Both the position numbers and the translations under genes were made by a program. Positions 1 to 11,394 of a DNA stretch of 64,000 nt are shown piece after piece. The DNA comes from Sophora flavescens (taxonomy: Eukaryota; Streptophyta; Magnoliopsida; Fabales; Fabaceae), in contig JAUPTC010000019.1 in NCBI GenBank assembly GCA_030762895.1, positions 186,001 to 250,000 of the forward strand, in the 5' to 3' direction. The notes below the pieces were generated by a model that was not told the DNA's origin, made no database searches, and worked only from the letters and a program-made list of their open reading frames with translations. Each line of letters begins with the position of its first letter. The first letter of the stretch is position 1.

Positions 1-1626
1 TATGACTTCCAACTGATCTATCACCCAGGTAAGGCCAATGTGGTGGTCGATGCCTTAAGTAGAAAGACCCTGCATATCTCCGCCATGATGGTTAGGGAGA
101 TGGACCTAATTGAGGAGTTTAGAGACCTTAACCTAGGTTATGAGTTTACCCATAAGAGCATTAGGCTTGGAACCTTAAAGATTAATAAAAATTTGATGGA
201 TCAAATTAGAGAGGGCCAGAAGTTAGACCAATTTCTCTTCGACCAGCTAGAATCGCTCGCACAGGGTAGAGCCAATAGCTTTAGAGTTGAAGCGGATGAT
301 ATCTTGAGGTTTGAGGATAGAGTGTGCATACCAGATGTTTCCGGGCTCAGAAGGATGATCTTAGAAGAAGGGCATAGGAGCGGAATGAGTGTGCACCCAT
401 GTACCACCAAGATGTATCAAGACCTTAAGAAGATGTTCTGGTGGCCTAGGATGAAAAAAGATGTGGCCGAATTCGTTTATGCATGTCTAGTCTGTCAGAA
501 GGCTAAGATAGAGCATCAGAAGCCATCAGGTATGCTGCAGCCCTTAAGAATCCCAGTTTGGAATTGGGACAGCATCTCTATGGATTTTGTGTCTGGACTC
601 CCTAGGACTCCAACAGGTTTTGAGGCGATTTGGGTTGTGGTAGATAGACTCACAAAATCTGCACATTTCATCCCGATGAACATGGAGTATTCTTTAGAAA
701 AACTAGCCAAGTTGTACATCAAAGAGATAGTTAGGCTTCATGGTGTACCCTCCAGCATAGTGTCCGATAGAGACCCGAGGTTTACCTCGAAGTTTTGTGA
801 GAGCTTCCAAGATGCTTTAGACACGAAGCTTAGGCTTAGCTCAGCTTATCACCCTCAGACCGATGGGCAGTCTGAGAGGACCATCCAGTCCTTAGAGGAC
901 TTGTTGAGAGCATGTGTGCTTGAACAGCCAGGTAGTTGGGACAAGTTTTTGCCCCTGATAGAGTTTTACTACAATAATAGTTTCCATTCTAGCATTGGCA
1001 TGGCCCCTTATGAGGCTCTGTATGGAAGGAGATGTACGACGCCTTTGTGTTGGAGTGAACCTGGTGATAGTTTGGTATTAGGACCAGAAATAGTGCAAGA
1101 AACAACTGAGAAAATAAGGATGATCCAGGAAAGGATGAGAGTGGCACAAAGTAGGCAAAAGAGCTACCATGACAAGAGGAGGAAGGCACTTGAATTCCAG
1201 GAAGGTGACCATGTGTTCTTGAGAGTTACCCCGACAATTGGGGTTGGTAGAATGATGAAGGCGAGGAAACTTACTCCCAGATTCATCGGTCCTTATCAAA
1301 TTCTTAAAAGAGTCGGCGAAGTCGCCTACTAGATAGCCTTACCCCCGTTTTTATCCAACCTTCATAATGTCTTTCATGTTTCCTAACTCCGAAAGTATAT
1401 CCATGACCCTAGTCACGTGATAGTTCCCGATACAATACAATTAAAGGAGAACCCGACGTTCGAGGTGTTACCTATTCGGATCGAAGACAGGAGGGTGAAG
1501 CAGCTTAGGGGAAAGGAGATCCCTTTGGTCAAGATGGTTTGGGGCGGGGCGGCTGAGGAAAATGATACCTGGGAATTGGAAAGCAAGATGAAGGAAGCAT
1601 ACCCGCATCTGTTCAGTTCCGGTTAG
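1..1626 (+). pseudogene. Ty3/gypsy polyprotein C-terminus (RNase H tail, integrase, chromodomain-like end)
   Basis: The frame is open from the first base, so the window cuts the gene. It starts in the end of RNase H (YHPGKANVVVDALSRK), then an HHCC zinc finger (His codons 373 and 394, Cys codons 484 and 493), then an integrase core with Asp at 583-585, Asp at 766-768 and Glu at 874-876. The last two are 35 residues apart, the D35E spacing of retroviral-type integrases. The tail (about 1440-1620) resembles a chromodomain, with IPLVKMVW and a following TWELE segment, which points to a chromovirus, probably Tekay-like. Integrase would insert the cDNA copy; chromodomains bias targeting to heterochromatin. 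Two in-frame stops (TAG 1330-1332, TAA 1384-1386) separate the integrase from the tail, so this copy is dead. The usual HPG of the zinc finger reads HPC. The 3' end lies 41 bp before the LTR, as expected for an intact order of parts. Confidence 0.95.
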
Positions 1627-1650
1627 TAGAAATTTCGAGGACGAAATTTT

Positions 1651-1667
1651 TTTAAGGGAGGTGGAAT
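1651..1667 (+). other. Polypurine tract of the Ty3/gypsy element
   Basis: A purine-rich run (AAGGGAGGTGG) lies directly before the TGTAACACCC start of the LTR. It follows a TTTCGAGGACGAAATTTT motif that commonly precedes the LTR in plant chromoviruses. It would prime plus-strand DNA synthesis. Confidence 0.8.
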
Positions 1668-4198
1668 TGTAACACCCCATTTTCTTTCATAAATAATCTT
1701 AATATGTTTATATATATTAGACATATATGTTTGAATATGGTTTTTAGATTGTTCTTGACATCTAAGTTCATTTTTGGAAAGTTTAACCTTAGAAAGACTA
1801 AAACCTTTTAGAGTCCTATTAACATGTTTCACCGTTTTGGTCATATATTGAGTTCTAGATGTCCGATATAGGTAATCTTTGTGGCATTGGAAATATAAGA
1901 GAATTTTATACAACTTTAATGAAGAGATATAAATCAAATTCGGAAGTTTAGGTTGTCAAAAACAATCAATTGTGGAGAAGACCAGCTTGTGCGGATTTTG
2001 GATATACCTCCACTAATTTGGGCCTATCTCACCCATTTCAAACCCAAATTAAGTATATGAGCACTCCTTGGAAATATTATTTGAAGATATATCTGTTGGG
2101 ATTGAATTTATTTCGAAATATTGGTCATAAATATCATTTATGTGTTAGGTGAAAAGTGAAGGAATCATATGGCATAATTAGTGCAAGGTTAGGTGGGATA
2201 ATTAGTGCAATGCTTTTTGTTTTATTATTTTTGACTCACCAACCCCACCAACCATCCCACAATCAGATAACACCTCAAAACAACTCATAGTGTAGCAAAG
2301 CATGGAGTGATTTATGGACTAGTGGAGCCCATCATGAAAGAAAAACCAATAATCAAATTTGGGTGGGAGACAAAAGCAAGAACATTCACCAACCATGGAA
2401 TATTAATTAGGCCACCAAGGAGCACGAATTTTGGGAATATTTATAGAGTTCCTAAGCCTATATAAAGGATGGTTATTGATACTTAAAGATGGGAGAAGAA
2501 AGCTTAACCAATAGACCAAAACAACCATTGCCGAAAACTTGAAACTTGGTGGAATAGTTTCGGTAAATCCTTCACCATTTCTACATATATCATTGGATCT
2601 TGTTCTAAATTCATATAGAGTTCCTAGGCTTATATTAATTCATATCCAACGGTGGAAATTTCTGTTTAATTCATATAGTGAGAGTTATTCATCTTAAAAG
2701 TTGGATATGAGTGCAACTCGGGTAGCTCCATACCAGTCAACTTGAGAAGATCATCCTGTGCTCATTAATAATTGGATCTAGCTGAAGCTTTTGGATAAGA
2801 TAAATTAAAGGTATATCTTTATTCTTACCGTTCAAATTGTTAAAATAATGTCTGGTTTGTGAGATATAAGGAAAACACAGTGGCGGATTTTGTGGTAATT
2901 GCTGCCGATTTTAAGTTCTTTACAATGTGCCTTTCACAATGTGTTTCGTAGGTGAATCTTGAAGCTCAGGGACCCTAGTGGATCTTATTTATTCTTTTTA
3001 AACGCGAACTTCAATCCAGGTATGGGGAGAAGGGTAGTGTTTACATAGGCTTGGAGTTAGAGTAAAGTAAAAGGGGTCCCCATAACCCCGTATTTATGTG
3101 TTACTAAATGATTTTAATACGTATGAGGTTGTGATTGTTGATTATAACATGTTAGTGGTCGTTGTTGGATATTTGATTATTCATGCTTATGTTCATAATG
3201 TTTGGTTTGTGATTATGTTGTTGCTGTTGTTGTTAATATGAATATGTTGACATAATAATGTGTTGGATAACCTAGTTGTTGTTGTTGATTTGTTGATGGT
3301 TAAGTCTTGGGTGCTTATTGGCCCAAGCAACGTTATTGTTAAGTCTCGAGTACTTGTCGGTGCAAGCGGAGGTGGTGGCGTTTGCCGTTGATTGCTGTTT
3401 GACATGCATTTCATTGGAGATGTTGTTGGGAGATGTTCGATATAGGGGAGATCGTCCGAGAGTAAGGCGATCCGGCCATCCATGGTAGGTTACCCAAGGT
3501 TTGGTAACCGCGGTCCCCCGTGATGAGGCATCCATGGTTTGGTGCGTTGGCTATCCATAGGGTCTACCCGAGGTTAGGTGGACTGCTTGTGTTGGTGTTT
3601 ATTGGCCAATACGGATATGTAACTCCGAAGTCGTTCATCTTGAGTTAGTTGGAGCCACATGCATAGTTGGAGTAGCGGAGTAGTTGGTGCCTTGCATTGC
3701 ATAGCATATTCGATGATGATGTTGTTGATGTACGTTGATACATGCTAAATACTATATGCCTATGTTGATGCCATGCTTGTATGATTTACTTTACTTCCTA
3801 CCTCTATGCTGATTATGTATACATGAACTTACTCCCCTTCGTTTGTTACTTGTGTTTGGCCTGAACGGCATTTGCAGAGGATGACGAGCAGCCCGGAGAG
3901 GAGTGACTTTGAGGAGCCACCACTCATAGTTAGGGCCTGCTTTTATGTTTTAATTCTTTTGGTTTAGATGTATTTCCGTTATACGGAAGGATTATACCAG
4001 CTCTGTATGTGACATCGGGGTTGGGTTTTATTATGTTTATTTGCTTTAACTTATTTATTTCCGCGATTTTGAAACTTGGTTCTTGTGGGACTTTTCTACC
4101 CATGGACAACTCACTGAATTCTTATTCAGGTTATGCATGTCTGTTTAATTGACTTTTGGATTTATGTCCTTTATCATGCGGGGTAGAAGGGTTTCACA
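1668..4198 (+). mobile_element. 3' LTR of the Ty3/gypsy (Tekay-like) element
   Basis: The LTR starts TGTAACACCCC right after the polypurine tract and ends GGGTTTCACA at 4198, about 2.53 kb. The segment 3870-3950 (GCAGAGGATGACGAGCAGC and following) matches, in reverse complement, the start of solo LTR A at 10790-10850, so they belong to one broad family. A TATA-like box sits at 2456-2468. No GC-palindrome cluster lies upstream of that TATA, unlike LTRs A and B. The 5' LTR lies outside the window, so no target-site duplication can be tested. The right boundary could be off by a few bases because the terminal motif has decayed. Confidence 0.8.
2456..2468 (+). promoter_or_regulatory. TATA-like box of the LTR
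   Basis: GCCTATATAAAGG lies about 790 bp into the LTR, a plausible U3/R boundary. The transcription start would be expected roughly 30 bp downstream. Sequence evidence only. Confidence 0.5.
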
Positions 4199-4886
4199 AA
4201 GGGAGAGAAGTTTGTTGAGTTTCAAGAAGTTATTATTCAAGTATCAAGCAAGAGCTTAAACAAGAAAATAACAATTATGAAGAAGTTGTGATTAAGAATT
4301 GGAAAGATATAAGGTCATGAATTCACCGACCCAATTAAGCATAGATCAAAAGTGATTATTTTCTATCCATAGGTTCAATTACATGCCACCCAGGAACCTA
4401 AAATTATCCTAATGTCTCGGTCGAGCATAAAAGAAAACACCAAAGCATGCCAATCAACTATATCTCTATTCGAAGTTTAACAAATTAGATTCATTAAGTT
4501 CTTGGTTCCCTATAACGATTGCACAAATCTCCTATTCTCTATCAATATTCAACTTGTGTTCTTAATTCAAGTCCTAAAGCGTGAATCTCTGGTCGGACTC
4601 ATCATGCTTGACTAGTTAACCAAGAGCTCATATGATTAACACGAATAAGGCAGATTAAGAAACGAGAATTGAGAATTTGGAAGTGGAAAACATCACAATT
4701 TTACTATGTCGTCATGAGCGGCTTCATCTCTTCCTCGGAAAAGATGACTAGTTCCTCATTGCGTGCTTCAACATCCTCAATACAAAAGAAAACATGAAAA
4801 TAAAACTCAAAAGTGTATGTAAACCTAAATGAGACGCAGCTCATAGAAAACTAAGGTTGGATCCCTAAATTTGTACATAAACAAGC

Positions 4887-4897
4887 CATTTATAAGA
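4887..4897 (-). promoter_or_regulatory. TATA-like box of the LTR remnant
   Basis: The minus strand reads CTTATAAATGG. It sits about 15 bp below the palindrome cluster, the same arrangement as in solo LTRs B and C. Confidence 0.45.
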
Positions 4898-4910
4898 AAC
4901 TGATTCTGCG

Positions 4911-5130
4911 CTCGCTCGTGGGGCGAGCAGGTGCTCTCAGGGGGAGCACTTATTTTTGTCTCCAATATTATTTTGAATCCTCGCGGGGCATGACAGAACA
5001 CCTTCATAATTTCTGTATCTGGCTCGCGGGGCAAGCCTGAAAGATCTCAATTCCTTGCTCAGCATCAGCTCTTGTTCACGGGGCGGGCACTGTCTTGCGG
5101 GGCGAGCACTGTCTCGTGGGGCGAGACCTT
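4911..5130 (-). repeat. GC-rich palindromic module cluster in the LTR remnant
   Basis: About seven imperfect modules of the type CTCGCGGGGCGAG occur here (for example GCTCGTGGGGCGAGC, CTCGCGGGGCAAG, CTTGCGGGGCGAG, CTCGTGGGGCGAG) in otherwise AT-rich DNA. On the minus strand they lie just upstream of the TATA-like box at 4887-4897. Confidence 0.7.
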
Positions 5131-5375
5131 GAAATTCTTCTTTTTGCTTGTTTTCTTCAATTTTCCAAGTTTCTTTGAGCTTGACTTTTAACCTGAAAAT
5201 AAAGAGTAGCACTTAGTGCTTTATTTGACCTAAAATAGTAAAATTACCTAAAAATCACTTCAACGACTCAAAATGTTGCTTGTAGACAATTAAAGCCAAA
5301 TTTGGGCGAAAACGAGATTGAACACACGTAATTGGTATCAAAATTGTGGTCTTACTAGTCATAAAACTAGATGAA

Positions 5376-6104
5376 CCAAATGTTTGTCTGTAGTCTTGTG
5401 ATGATTCGATCTCAGGAGAACCACAAGACTTATCTGATGAATAAAAGATTCATATGCCTTCAAGCATGTAAGACTTGTACCGGAAGACTTCTGGAAGATC
5501 TCGAATTTGTTCGATGAACGTTCACTCTTGATATTACGTAAGCCTGATAATGACAAGATTTGTATGGAATTACGATGTTTTATCCGATGGATAAACACCC
5601 ATCGAATTTTGTATTGCTGCTGTAAGCAATTTCATTGATATGTTAGTTAGGGCCATGAGGATAGGAGTTGGGATTACACCTTAATGCGATGTACGAATCT
5701 CACGATGACGATCAGTTTGGCCTTGGAGGTGTCGGGGTTGGAAATACTCACATATGGCCGGTCGGTAGCTCTTCTGTGTCGTGATGATTCAAGCTAATAC
5801 ACCGACATTCTCGACTAAATGTTGTTTTATTCATGGTTTGTGTAGGTATGTTCCCGTAAAACTCGAATTACATGCTTTGTGAATATTGTAGCATTTAGCC
5901 TATGGCTGGCGGTGTCAGGAACATGTCCTTCCAATCGCTTTCTCCAAACACACTTAGTTCCATGGAAATATGGGTCTTAGTCTTAGTCACAGTCACCTTG
6001 CACAGTGTGTGCATTTGAATATTTATATTGCATAACTTCATTTTTTGTTGATTGCTACTTTATACATTGATGGTATTCTATGTTTGAGAATACATGATAA
6101 TATG

Positions 6105-6135
<31 letters not shown>

Positions 6136-6404
6136 AATGCGCTCGCACATATAAGCTTTATGTTGTATCACGTTGTTTTTACATCTGCTATATGTTGTGT
6201 TGATGAACGAGAATCTCATTTCATTTCTTGTATTGCCCTACTATGCGCCTCTATTGTCTTCTGAGAAGATTACAATGTTAAGACTTTACTCGATACTTCT
6301 AGCTTCCCTTTTTTACTATCCCGATTTATTCCTCAGAGGAATTGACGTTTGATCACGAGGTCGAACTGGTGGAGTCTCTAGGGTGACCCACTTTCACTGT
6401 TCAA
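5376..6404. other. Unassigned intergenic DNA
   Basis: No gene or terminal repeat is recognised. It contains an (AC)n microsatellite at 6113-6135 preceded by a short (TA) run. It may hold internal sequence of decayed retroelements, but nothing in it can be named. Confidence 0.4.
6113..6135. repeat. (AC)n microsatellite
   Basis: An uninterrupted AC dinucleotide run of about 23 bp follows an AT-rich TATATA stretch. Confidence 0.95.
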
Positions 6405-6722
6405 ATGGTCCAAGATGGTGGTGGTACTCATGTTTTTCTCATGCCTGATGTTCCTCTCATAGAATCAAGTTTGTCTGCTGATGGATTGTGGACTGTTAAG
6501 TGGTCTAATACCCCGGATCATCCCATGTCTTTTCCCTTACAAGGGGAAAAGATTTACCCTGAGAGAGCTACATCTATAATAACTCCAGTAGTGTCTTCTA
6601 TGATGATGCCAGTAGTGGTCTCAGATAGAGATTCCACTAGACCACGTCAGTTGGTTCATCCTCCTTATGATATACGGGGAAGACGTAAGGAGAGAGTAGG
6701 TTATCAGGTTATCCCTATCTGA
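6405..6722 (+). CDS. Hypothetical 105-aa ORF inside a probable retroelement remnant
   Basis: The ORF starts with ATG and has an in-frame stop upstream at about 6393, so it does not extend. I recognise no domain; it is Pro/Ser-rich in the middle and ends with a basic run (RGRRKERVGYQ). The sequence downstream runs into a GGGTGTTACA LTR-type terminus at 7125-7134. It may therefore be a leftover of an ORF at the 3' side of, or inside, an LTR, in the way the acidic ORF sits in the LTR at 26098-29765. Expression and function are unsupported. Confidence 0.2.
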   Translation: MVQDGGGTHVFLMPDVPLIESSLSADGLWTVKWSNTPDHPMSFPLQGEKIYPERATSIITPVVSSMMMPVVVSDRDSTRPRQLVHPPYDIRGRRKERVGYQVIPI

Positions 6723-7134
6723 GGAGGGCTTGGAGTGAGGATTCAGGGGTCGTGCCGATGGATGAGTTTTAAGTTTAATGTCCTTTTGTGCATCTTAGGA
6801 CATCTGAGAGTTGTTTTATATTTTGTAGAGTTACGTCTCCAAGTACCTTACATTTAGGAGTTACGTCTCCACATCTTTATTTTTGGGTCTGTACTTTTCT
6901 ATATTTTCTTTATATAAGTTGGGTTGGGTTTAATGAAAGTCTCCTTTGAAGTTATGTCCTTTCATTGTGAAATGTTTTTCTTTTCCAGTGTTCGTATATG
7001 TAGTTATAAGTATTTGTATTTATGTCTGTCTTGCGAAAAAGAAAAATTACACCGCTTTTTCCTAAAGAATTTTATTAACCCTCTTTTCGACCTTAAAACA
7101 TCAGGTAAAATATAAGCTCGAGAAGGGTGTTACA
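6723..7134 (+). mobile_element. Possible 3' end of a decayed LTR
   Basis: The segment ends with GGGTGTTACA, the inverted form of the TGTAACACCC termini seen elsewhere in the window. No matching start was found upstream, so only the terminus supports the call. Confidence 0.35.
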
Positions 7135-7157
7135 GTACTGATGAGAGCAACGTAGGA

Positions 7158-7484
7158 GTGGTGGTTTTGTTGCCTCCGTTGTCTGGTAAGCATGACGTCC
7201 CTTCTATAATGAATCAATTTTCTCTACATAAACAAGAGAGTGAAGAAGATGATAAGGTTCAAGATGTGTTATTGATTGATGTCACGCCCCTCAGTCTTGG
7301 GTGCCATGTCGCCCACCATGTCATGGTCACTTGGACCCCTAATGGGCAAGTAGGACCATTGGTAAATGGTTGGACGAAGACCAACGTTCAGGCCAACGTT
7401 GTTAATATTTGTAAACATAAAGAACTTATTTGTCACAAAAAAGTTAAGGGACCAAGTTCAAAAATTATTAAGATAGGGGACTGA
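7158..7484 (+). pseudogene. ORF with an Hsp70-like signature fragment
   Basis: This 108-aa ORF contains KVQDVLLIDVTPLSLG, very close to the Hsp70 segment that joins the ATPase and substrate-binding domains (KVQDLLLLDVTPLSLG in plant cytosolic Hsp70s), followed by a weak echo of the next Hsp70 block (HHVMVT against GGVMT). Residues before and after do not follow Hsp70, which is about 650 aa. It is at most a captured or retroposed fragment between retroelement remnants. Chance similarity is unlikely over 16 residues but cannot be excluded without a search. Confidence 0.35.
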
Positions 7485-8803
7485 TAACTCTTAGAAATAA
7501 GAGTTATCTACTTTCTTTAAGCTAGAACTTTTGTGATCCTTAAGTATTTTATGTGGAAATTTTAGGAGTTTTAATTTAGTTTTGTGGTTATGCTTGAATC
7601 TACAAAGTTTAGATAATTTTCCGTTCGTAAGTGTTAGGAACATGCTTATGTTATTTATTCTTCCTTTAGGTTTTTGTTGCAACAAGTTTATCCTTATTGG
7701 TAATTGCTCTACAAGTGTTGTGGCATCTGTACGCAAGTTCCTCTTGAGAAAAGGACAAGTGCTGGACACATTTTCTCTCTCATTCTGGGGCGCTCCATTT
7801 AATTTAGGACGTGGGTCAGACAAGCGTCTATGGATCCGCATTATTACACTCTAGGAAATGGGCCAAGAGCTTAAATTTAATACTATTATTTGTTGGCCCA
7901 AAAGTAGGAAAGAGGGGGGAACCCTTAAAAACCCTAAACAAGGGCACCATCTCACATTCTTACGTATCCATTATGATATTCCCTAACCTAGGAGTAGCCG
8001 CAAGTGATCCCTTACCTCTCCATTGTTCATTTTTCGTTTCTCCTCCATTGTAATGAATCATTCTTTCATTTTATATTTCATTTTTGATTTTTGTAAGCTC
8101 ATTATGAGCTAAACTTGTTGTAGCTATGGGTATGTAACCTTGTAATGAATGTTTAGCTGATTTTATTTGAAGACGCGCTACTGCATTTTCTCTTAACTTG
8201 TGCATTAATGTTTTTTATTTGAGCTTGATCAACTTAAGTAAATGTTAAGGTTGCTGAACTTGGAGAAGTTAAGTAAAGTGGAATTACTTAAGAGATAAGG
8301 GTTAAGTCACTAATTGGAAAATTAGTTGATGTTGAATAGATTAGGAATAATCATTAAAGTCCTTAAGCAATCTGGAACATGCTCATTTATAAAAGGGTGT
8401 AATTAATATGACTTTAGGAATAGAAAGAAATTAATGAACCTTTTCTTCTAAGTGTTGGAAACACTAATTTAATTTCATGGAGCTAAATGTTACAGCATCT
8501 GTAATGCATAAATAAGCTAAACTGAAATTACAGGGGATCATACCTATAATTGTTTTAACATTACTGTTCACATCCTCGTTTATTTTCTTGCTCTTTAAGC
8601 GCTATGTTTATTTGTGCTATTTTACATATTGAATATAATCACCTTCACACACTATTTTTGTTGCCGTTCTCATCTTAGCTAAAAAGAACCATTAATTAAT
8701 CTGAATTTTGGTAATTGTCAATATCATTATAATCCTCGTGGGAACGATCTTTCTTACACTATTACTACTTATTGGGATTGTGTACACTTGCACATACTTA
8801 TCA
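7482..8803 (+). mobile_element. Putative solo LTR beginning with a hairpin
   Basis: It begins TGATAACTC and the first 27 bases hold a perfect 11-bp inverted repeat (7483-7493 and 7498-7508, loop GAAA). The end, with GTGGGAACGATC, TTGTGTACACTTGCAC and ACTTATCA, resembles the ends of Tat/Athila-type Ty3 LTRs, and ends of the same style (GGTACACTTGCCGG) occur in LTRs C and D here. TGATAA and TTATCA form a short terminal inverted repeat. No 5-bp duplication was found at these limits, so the element is old, truncated, or its end lies a little further on. Confidence 0.5.
7483..7508. repeat. Perfect 11-bp hairpin at the LTR terminus
   Basis: Arms GATAACTCTTA and TAAGAGTTATC enclose the loop GAAA. 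The same design with an 8-bp arm (GATAAGCC and GGCTTATC) opens LTRs C and D. Confidence 0.9.
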
Positions 8804-9308
8804 CATATGTTTTTAAGGCAAAGGGACCAAAAAACTGATTTTGTCGATTATAGGTGTACCTTTCTCTCATTTAGCAAAGACTAGAAGCTAACAAGTCAGG
8901 TCTCGCCTAATATTCATCTGTTAGAAATTGATGCATGCATGGATTCTAAAGGAGATAAACGAAACTAGTTATCGATCGATGGGGTAATTTTAATATAATG
9001 GTAGTAGCTGGCATTTTCAATATTTGTCATCTCTTATAACATGGCATTTTCAGTAGTGATGCAGTTGTCATCCTTGATAGCATATAATTTGGCAACGATG
9101 GAGTTGTCATCTCTTACAATGTATAGCACTTAGATGGAGTTTTACAAGTACTTAGGTACTATTTTTTAACGGGAATAAACATTGTAATAATTATTACAAA
9201 TTATAATTTTATTGATCTATTATTCATGTTCTATTTTCATTAGAAAGCAAAATATGAATCACCAATATTGCTCACCACTAAATATACTGAATAATTCCTA
9301 TGACCTAC

Positions 9309-9310
<2 letters not shown>
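8804..9310. other. Unassigned AT-rich DNA
   Basis: No ORF or terminal repeat is recognised. Short phrases (GGCATTTTCA, GTTGTCATC) recur two or three times between 9010 and 9110, suggesting a decayed local repeat. Confidence 0.4.

Positions 9311-9365
<55 letters not shown>
9311..9365. repeat. (TA)n microsatellite
   Basis: About 27 uninterrupted TA units abut the left end of the MITE. Confidence 0.95.
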
Positions 9366-9367
<2 letters not shown>

Positions 9368-9759
9368 GTATGTATCCACTTACTCTAAGAGTAACTCTAA
9401 CAAGAGTTACTCCACTTAATAACTCATAGGAGACATTGTATTTCGACAATCCAACCGTTGAATTAAAACTTATTATTGAGTAGATCAACTCCTCAAAGTT
9501 TCATAAAATTTCAAAAATATTTGATACTTTATCAAATAAATTCGATTGAACATATAATACGTTTTCTAAAAATGAGTAAATGTCGACTATAATATTACAT
9601 AGCTATGAATGTCTAATTTCTATGAAATTTGGTGTGCATGATTGATAGGATAATATGACAATATTCAACGGTTGGATTGTTGAAATTCAGTGTCCCCGAT
9701 GAGTTATCAAGCGAAGTAATTCTAACAAGAGTTACTATTGGAGTAAGTTCATCCCACCC
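9366..9759. mobile_element. 394-bp MITE with roughly 98-bp terminal inverted repeats
   Basis: The left arm (9366-9464, starting GGGTATGTATCCACTTACTC) is matched in reverse complement by the right arm (9662-9759, starting GGGTGGGATGAACTTACTCC). Conserved inner blocks are AGTAACTCT, AACTCAT and CAATCCAACCGTTGAAT. Both ends abut TA repeats, so the target duplication (TA or longer) cannot be resolved. It has no coding capacity and would depend on a transposase supplied in trans. The superfamily is not assigned. Confidence 0.8.
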
Positions 9760-10162
9760 TATATATATATATATAGATCGTCTTTATAATAATAATATAG
9801 ATATGTAATATAGAAAAAAAAAAGTCACTCCCTGAAGCACTTTTGGTAAAATATATAGGTGGGAGAAAAAGCTAATAAAGTGAGTCAAAAATTAAATGAG
9901 AGATGATATGATAAATTTAATTAAAGAGCAAGTTTATTGGATTGATTATTTTTTATAAAAATAAGTAAAGATTTTAAAAATATTTGTGATGTTATTCTTC
10001 AATAAAATATAACATGTGTTTAACTTTTTTAGTGGACTCGTCATCATTTTAAATTTCCATTAATTAAATTAAACTAAATAATATACTTACTAATAAATTC
10101 GTTAATCCGTGTACAAATAGAGAGTGATTTGCATTTTATTAGCTGCTTTATTTATTTTGTAC

Positions 10163-10203
<41 letters not shown>

Positions 10204-10489
10204 CAACAACAATAATAATAATAATAATTCTCCGTACATTGCCTATTTTAGCTAACAAATAATCTATATATTTTAGCTAAAAAATAATTTGTGGCAAATA
10301 CAACACTTCTTTTTTAATTCATATATTTAATTAATTCTTTGAATAGTTCGATTTTATAATAAAATAACTTCATTGTCTTGTGAAATGTAGTTATTTTACT
10401 TAAAAATTTGAGTAATAGAATCTGTAACAATTCTTAATAAAAGAAATAATCACATTCTTTCCTTGTGATTATTTTTTATAGATAATATT
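9760..10489. other. AT-rich intergenic DNA with a trinucleotide repeat
   Basis: No gene is seen. An (AAT)n run with a short (AAC)n interruption occupies 10163-10229. The last five bases (ATATT) are the left target-site duplication of solo LTR A. Confidence 0.6.
10163..10229. repeat. (AAT)n microsatellite with an (AAC)n interruption
   Basis: Thirteen or so AAT units, then about four AAC units, then about six AAT units. The central change is a one-base variant of the same unit. Confidence 0.95.
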
Positions 10490-10891
10490 TGTGACACCCT
10501 CTACCCCGTATGTATTTATAAAGCGATAATATAGAAGAAAATAATTTAATTTTTCAAAATAAGATAAACACATGCTTATTCTTTATATAAAAAGAAAACC
10601 AACGGGTAAAGGATACCATATTGTAACAAGACCTCAATGCGGAAAATAAAACATAACATAGGTTTTTAAAAGGAAACATAACATAAACAAAACATCAACG
10701 AACCCAACCCCGATGTCACATTACAAAGCTGGTATAATCAATCCGATAAACAAATCGGATAAACAAACTGAACTAAACATAAACTAAACTATGAGTAGCG
10801 GTTCCTTGGTGTCACTCCTCAGCAAGCTGCTCACCGTCCTCTGCATAACCAAACGATACATGAACTAGTGCAGAAAAGGGATTCTACATCG

Positions 10892-11385
10892 GAGTTTACA
10901 CATCGGTTTTTGAGAAACCGATGTGTAAAACGAGGCGGTGGCATTTTTGAAATTAAAACCAAATTATTACACATCGGTTTCTAAATAACCGATGTAGAAA
11001 AGTATAAAGAAAAAAAAAAAGAAAATAAGATCTTACTTTTACACATCGGTTTCTATATAACCGATGTAGAAAAGTATAAAGAAAAAAAAAAGAAAATAAA
11101 ATCTTACTTTTACACATCAGTTTCTATATAACCGATGTAGAAAGAAAAAAAAAGAAAATTAAATCTTACTTTTACACATCGGTTTCTTATAACCGATGTA
11201 GAAAATTATAAAGAAAAAAAAAAGAAAAAAAATTACTTTTACACATCGGTTTTTAGTAACCGATGTATAAAATTTAAAAGAAAAAAAATCAGAATTTAAA
11301 AGTTTAATGTTTACACATCGGTTTCTATATAACCGATGTGTATAAGATGTTTAACACATCGGTTTTGCGTATAACCGATGTGTAA
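10892..11385. repeat. Left subterminal repeat array of the CACTA element (8 hairpins)
   Basis: Eight near-palindromes of the form TTACACATCGGTT, 4-8 bp, AACCGATGTGTAA are spaced about 60 bp apart and separated by A-rich DNA. In En/Spm elements subterminal repeats bind the TNPA-type protein and are needed for excision; that role is inferred here. Confidence 0.9.
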
Positions 11386-11394
11386 TAGTCCCAA

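Larger units (their letters stand above)
4199..5375 (-). mobile_element. Truncated minus-strand LTR remnant, relative of solo LTRs C and D
   Basis: Read on the minus strand this aligns by eye with the LTRs at 59780 and 61892. Shared blocks are CTAGTTTTATGACTAG, CTCGTTTTCGCCCAAATTTG, TTTTTAGGTAATTTT, a GC-palindrome cluster, a TATA-like box, ATGAGGAACTA followed by GATGAAGCC, and ATGTAATTGAACCTA. It is clearly diverged. The TGATAAG hairpin start and the ACAACA end are missing, so both ends are truncated or unrecognisable. The right edge is the last position where similarity is evident. Its left edge abuts the end of the 1668-4198 LTR. Confidence 0.65.

Noticed and set aside
5376..5598. 79-codon minus-strand ORF beyond the LTR remnant
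   Set aside because: No domain, no conservation evidence, and the composition is like the surrounding non-coding DNA.
7482..8803. Host gene suggested by ORFs of 80-116 codons on both strands
   Set aside because: The terminal hairpin and LTR-like 3' end explain the region better, and the frames share no recognisable domain.
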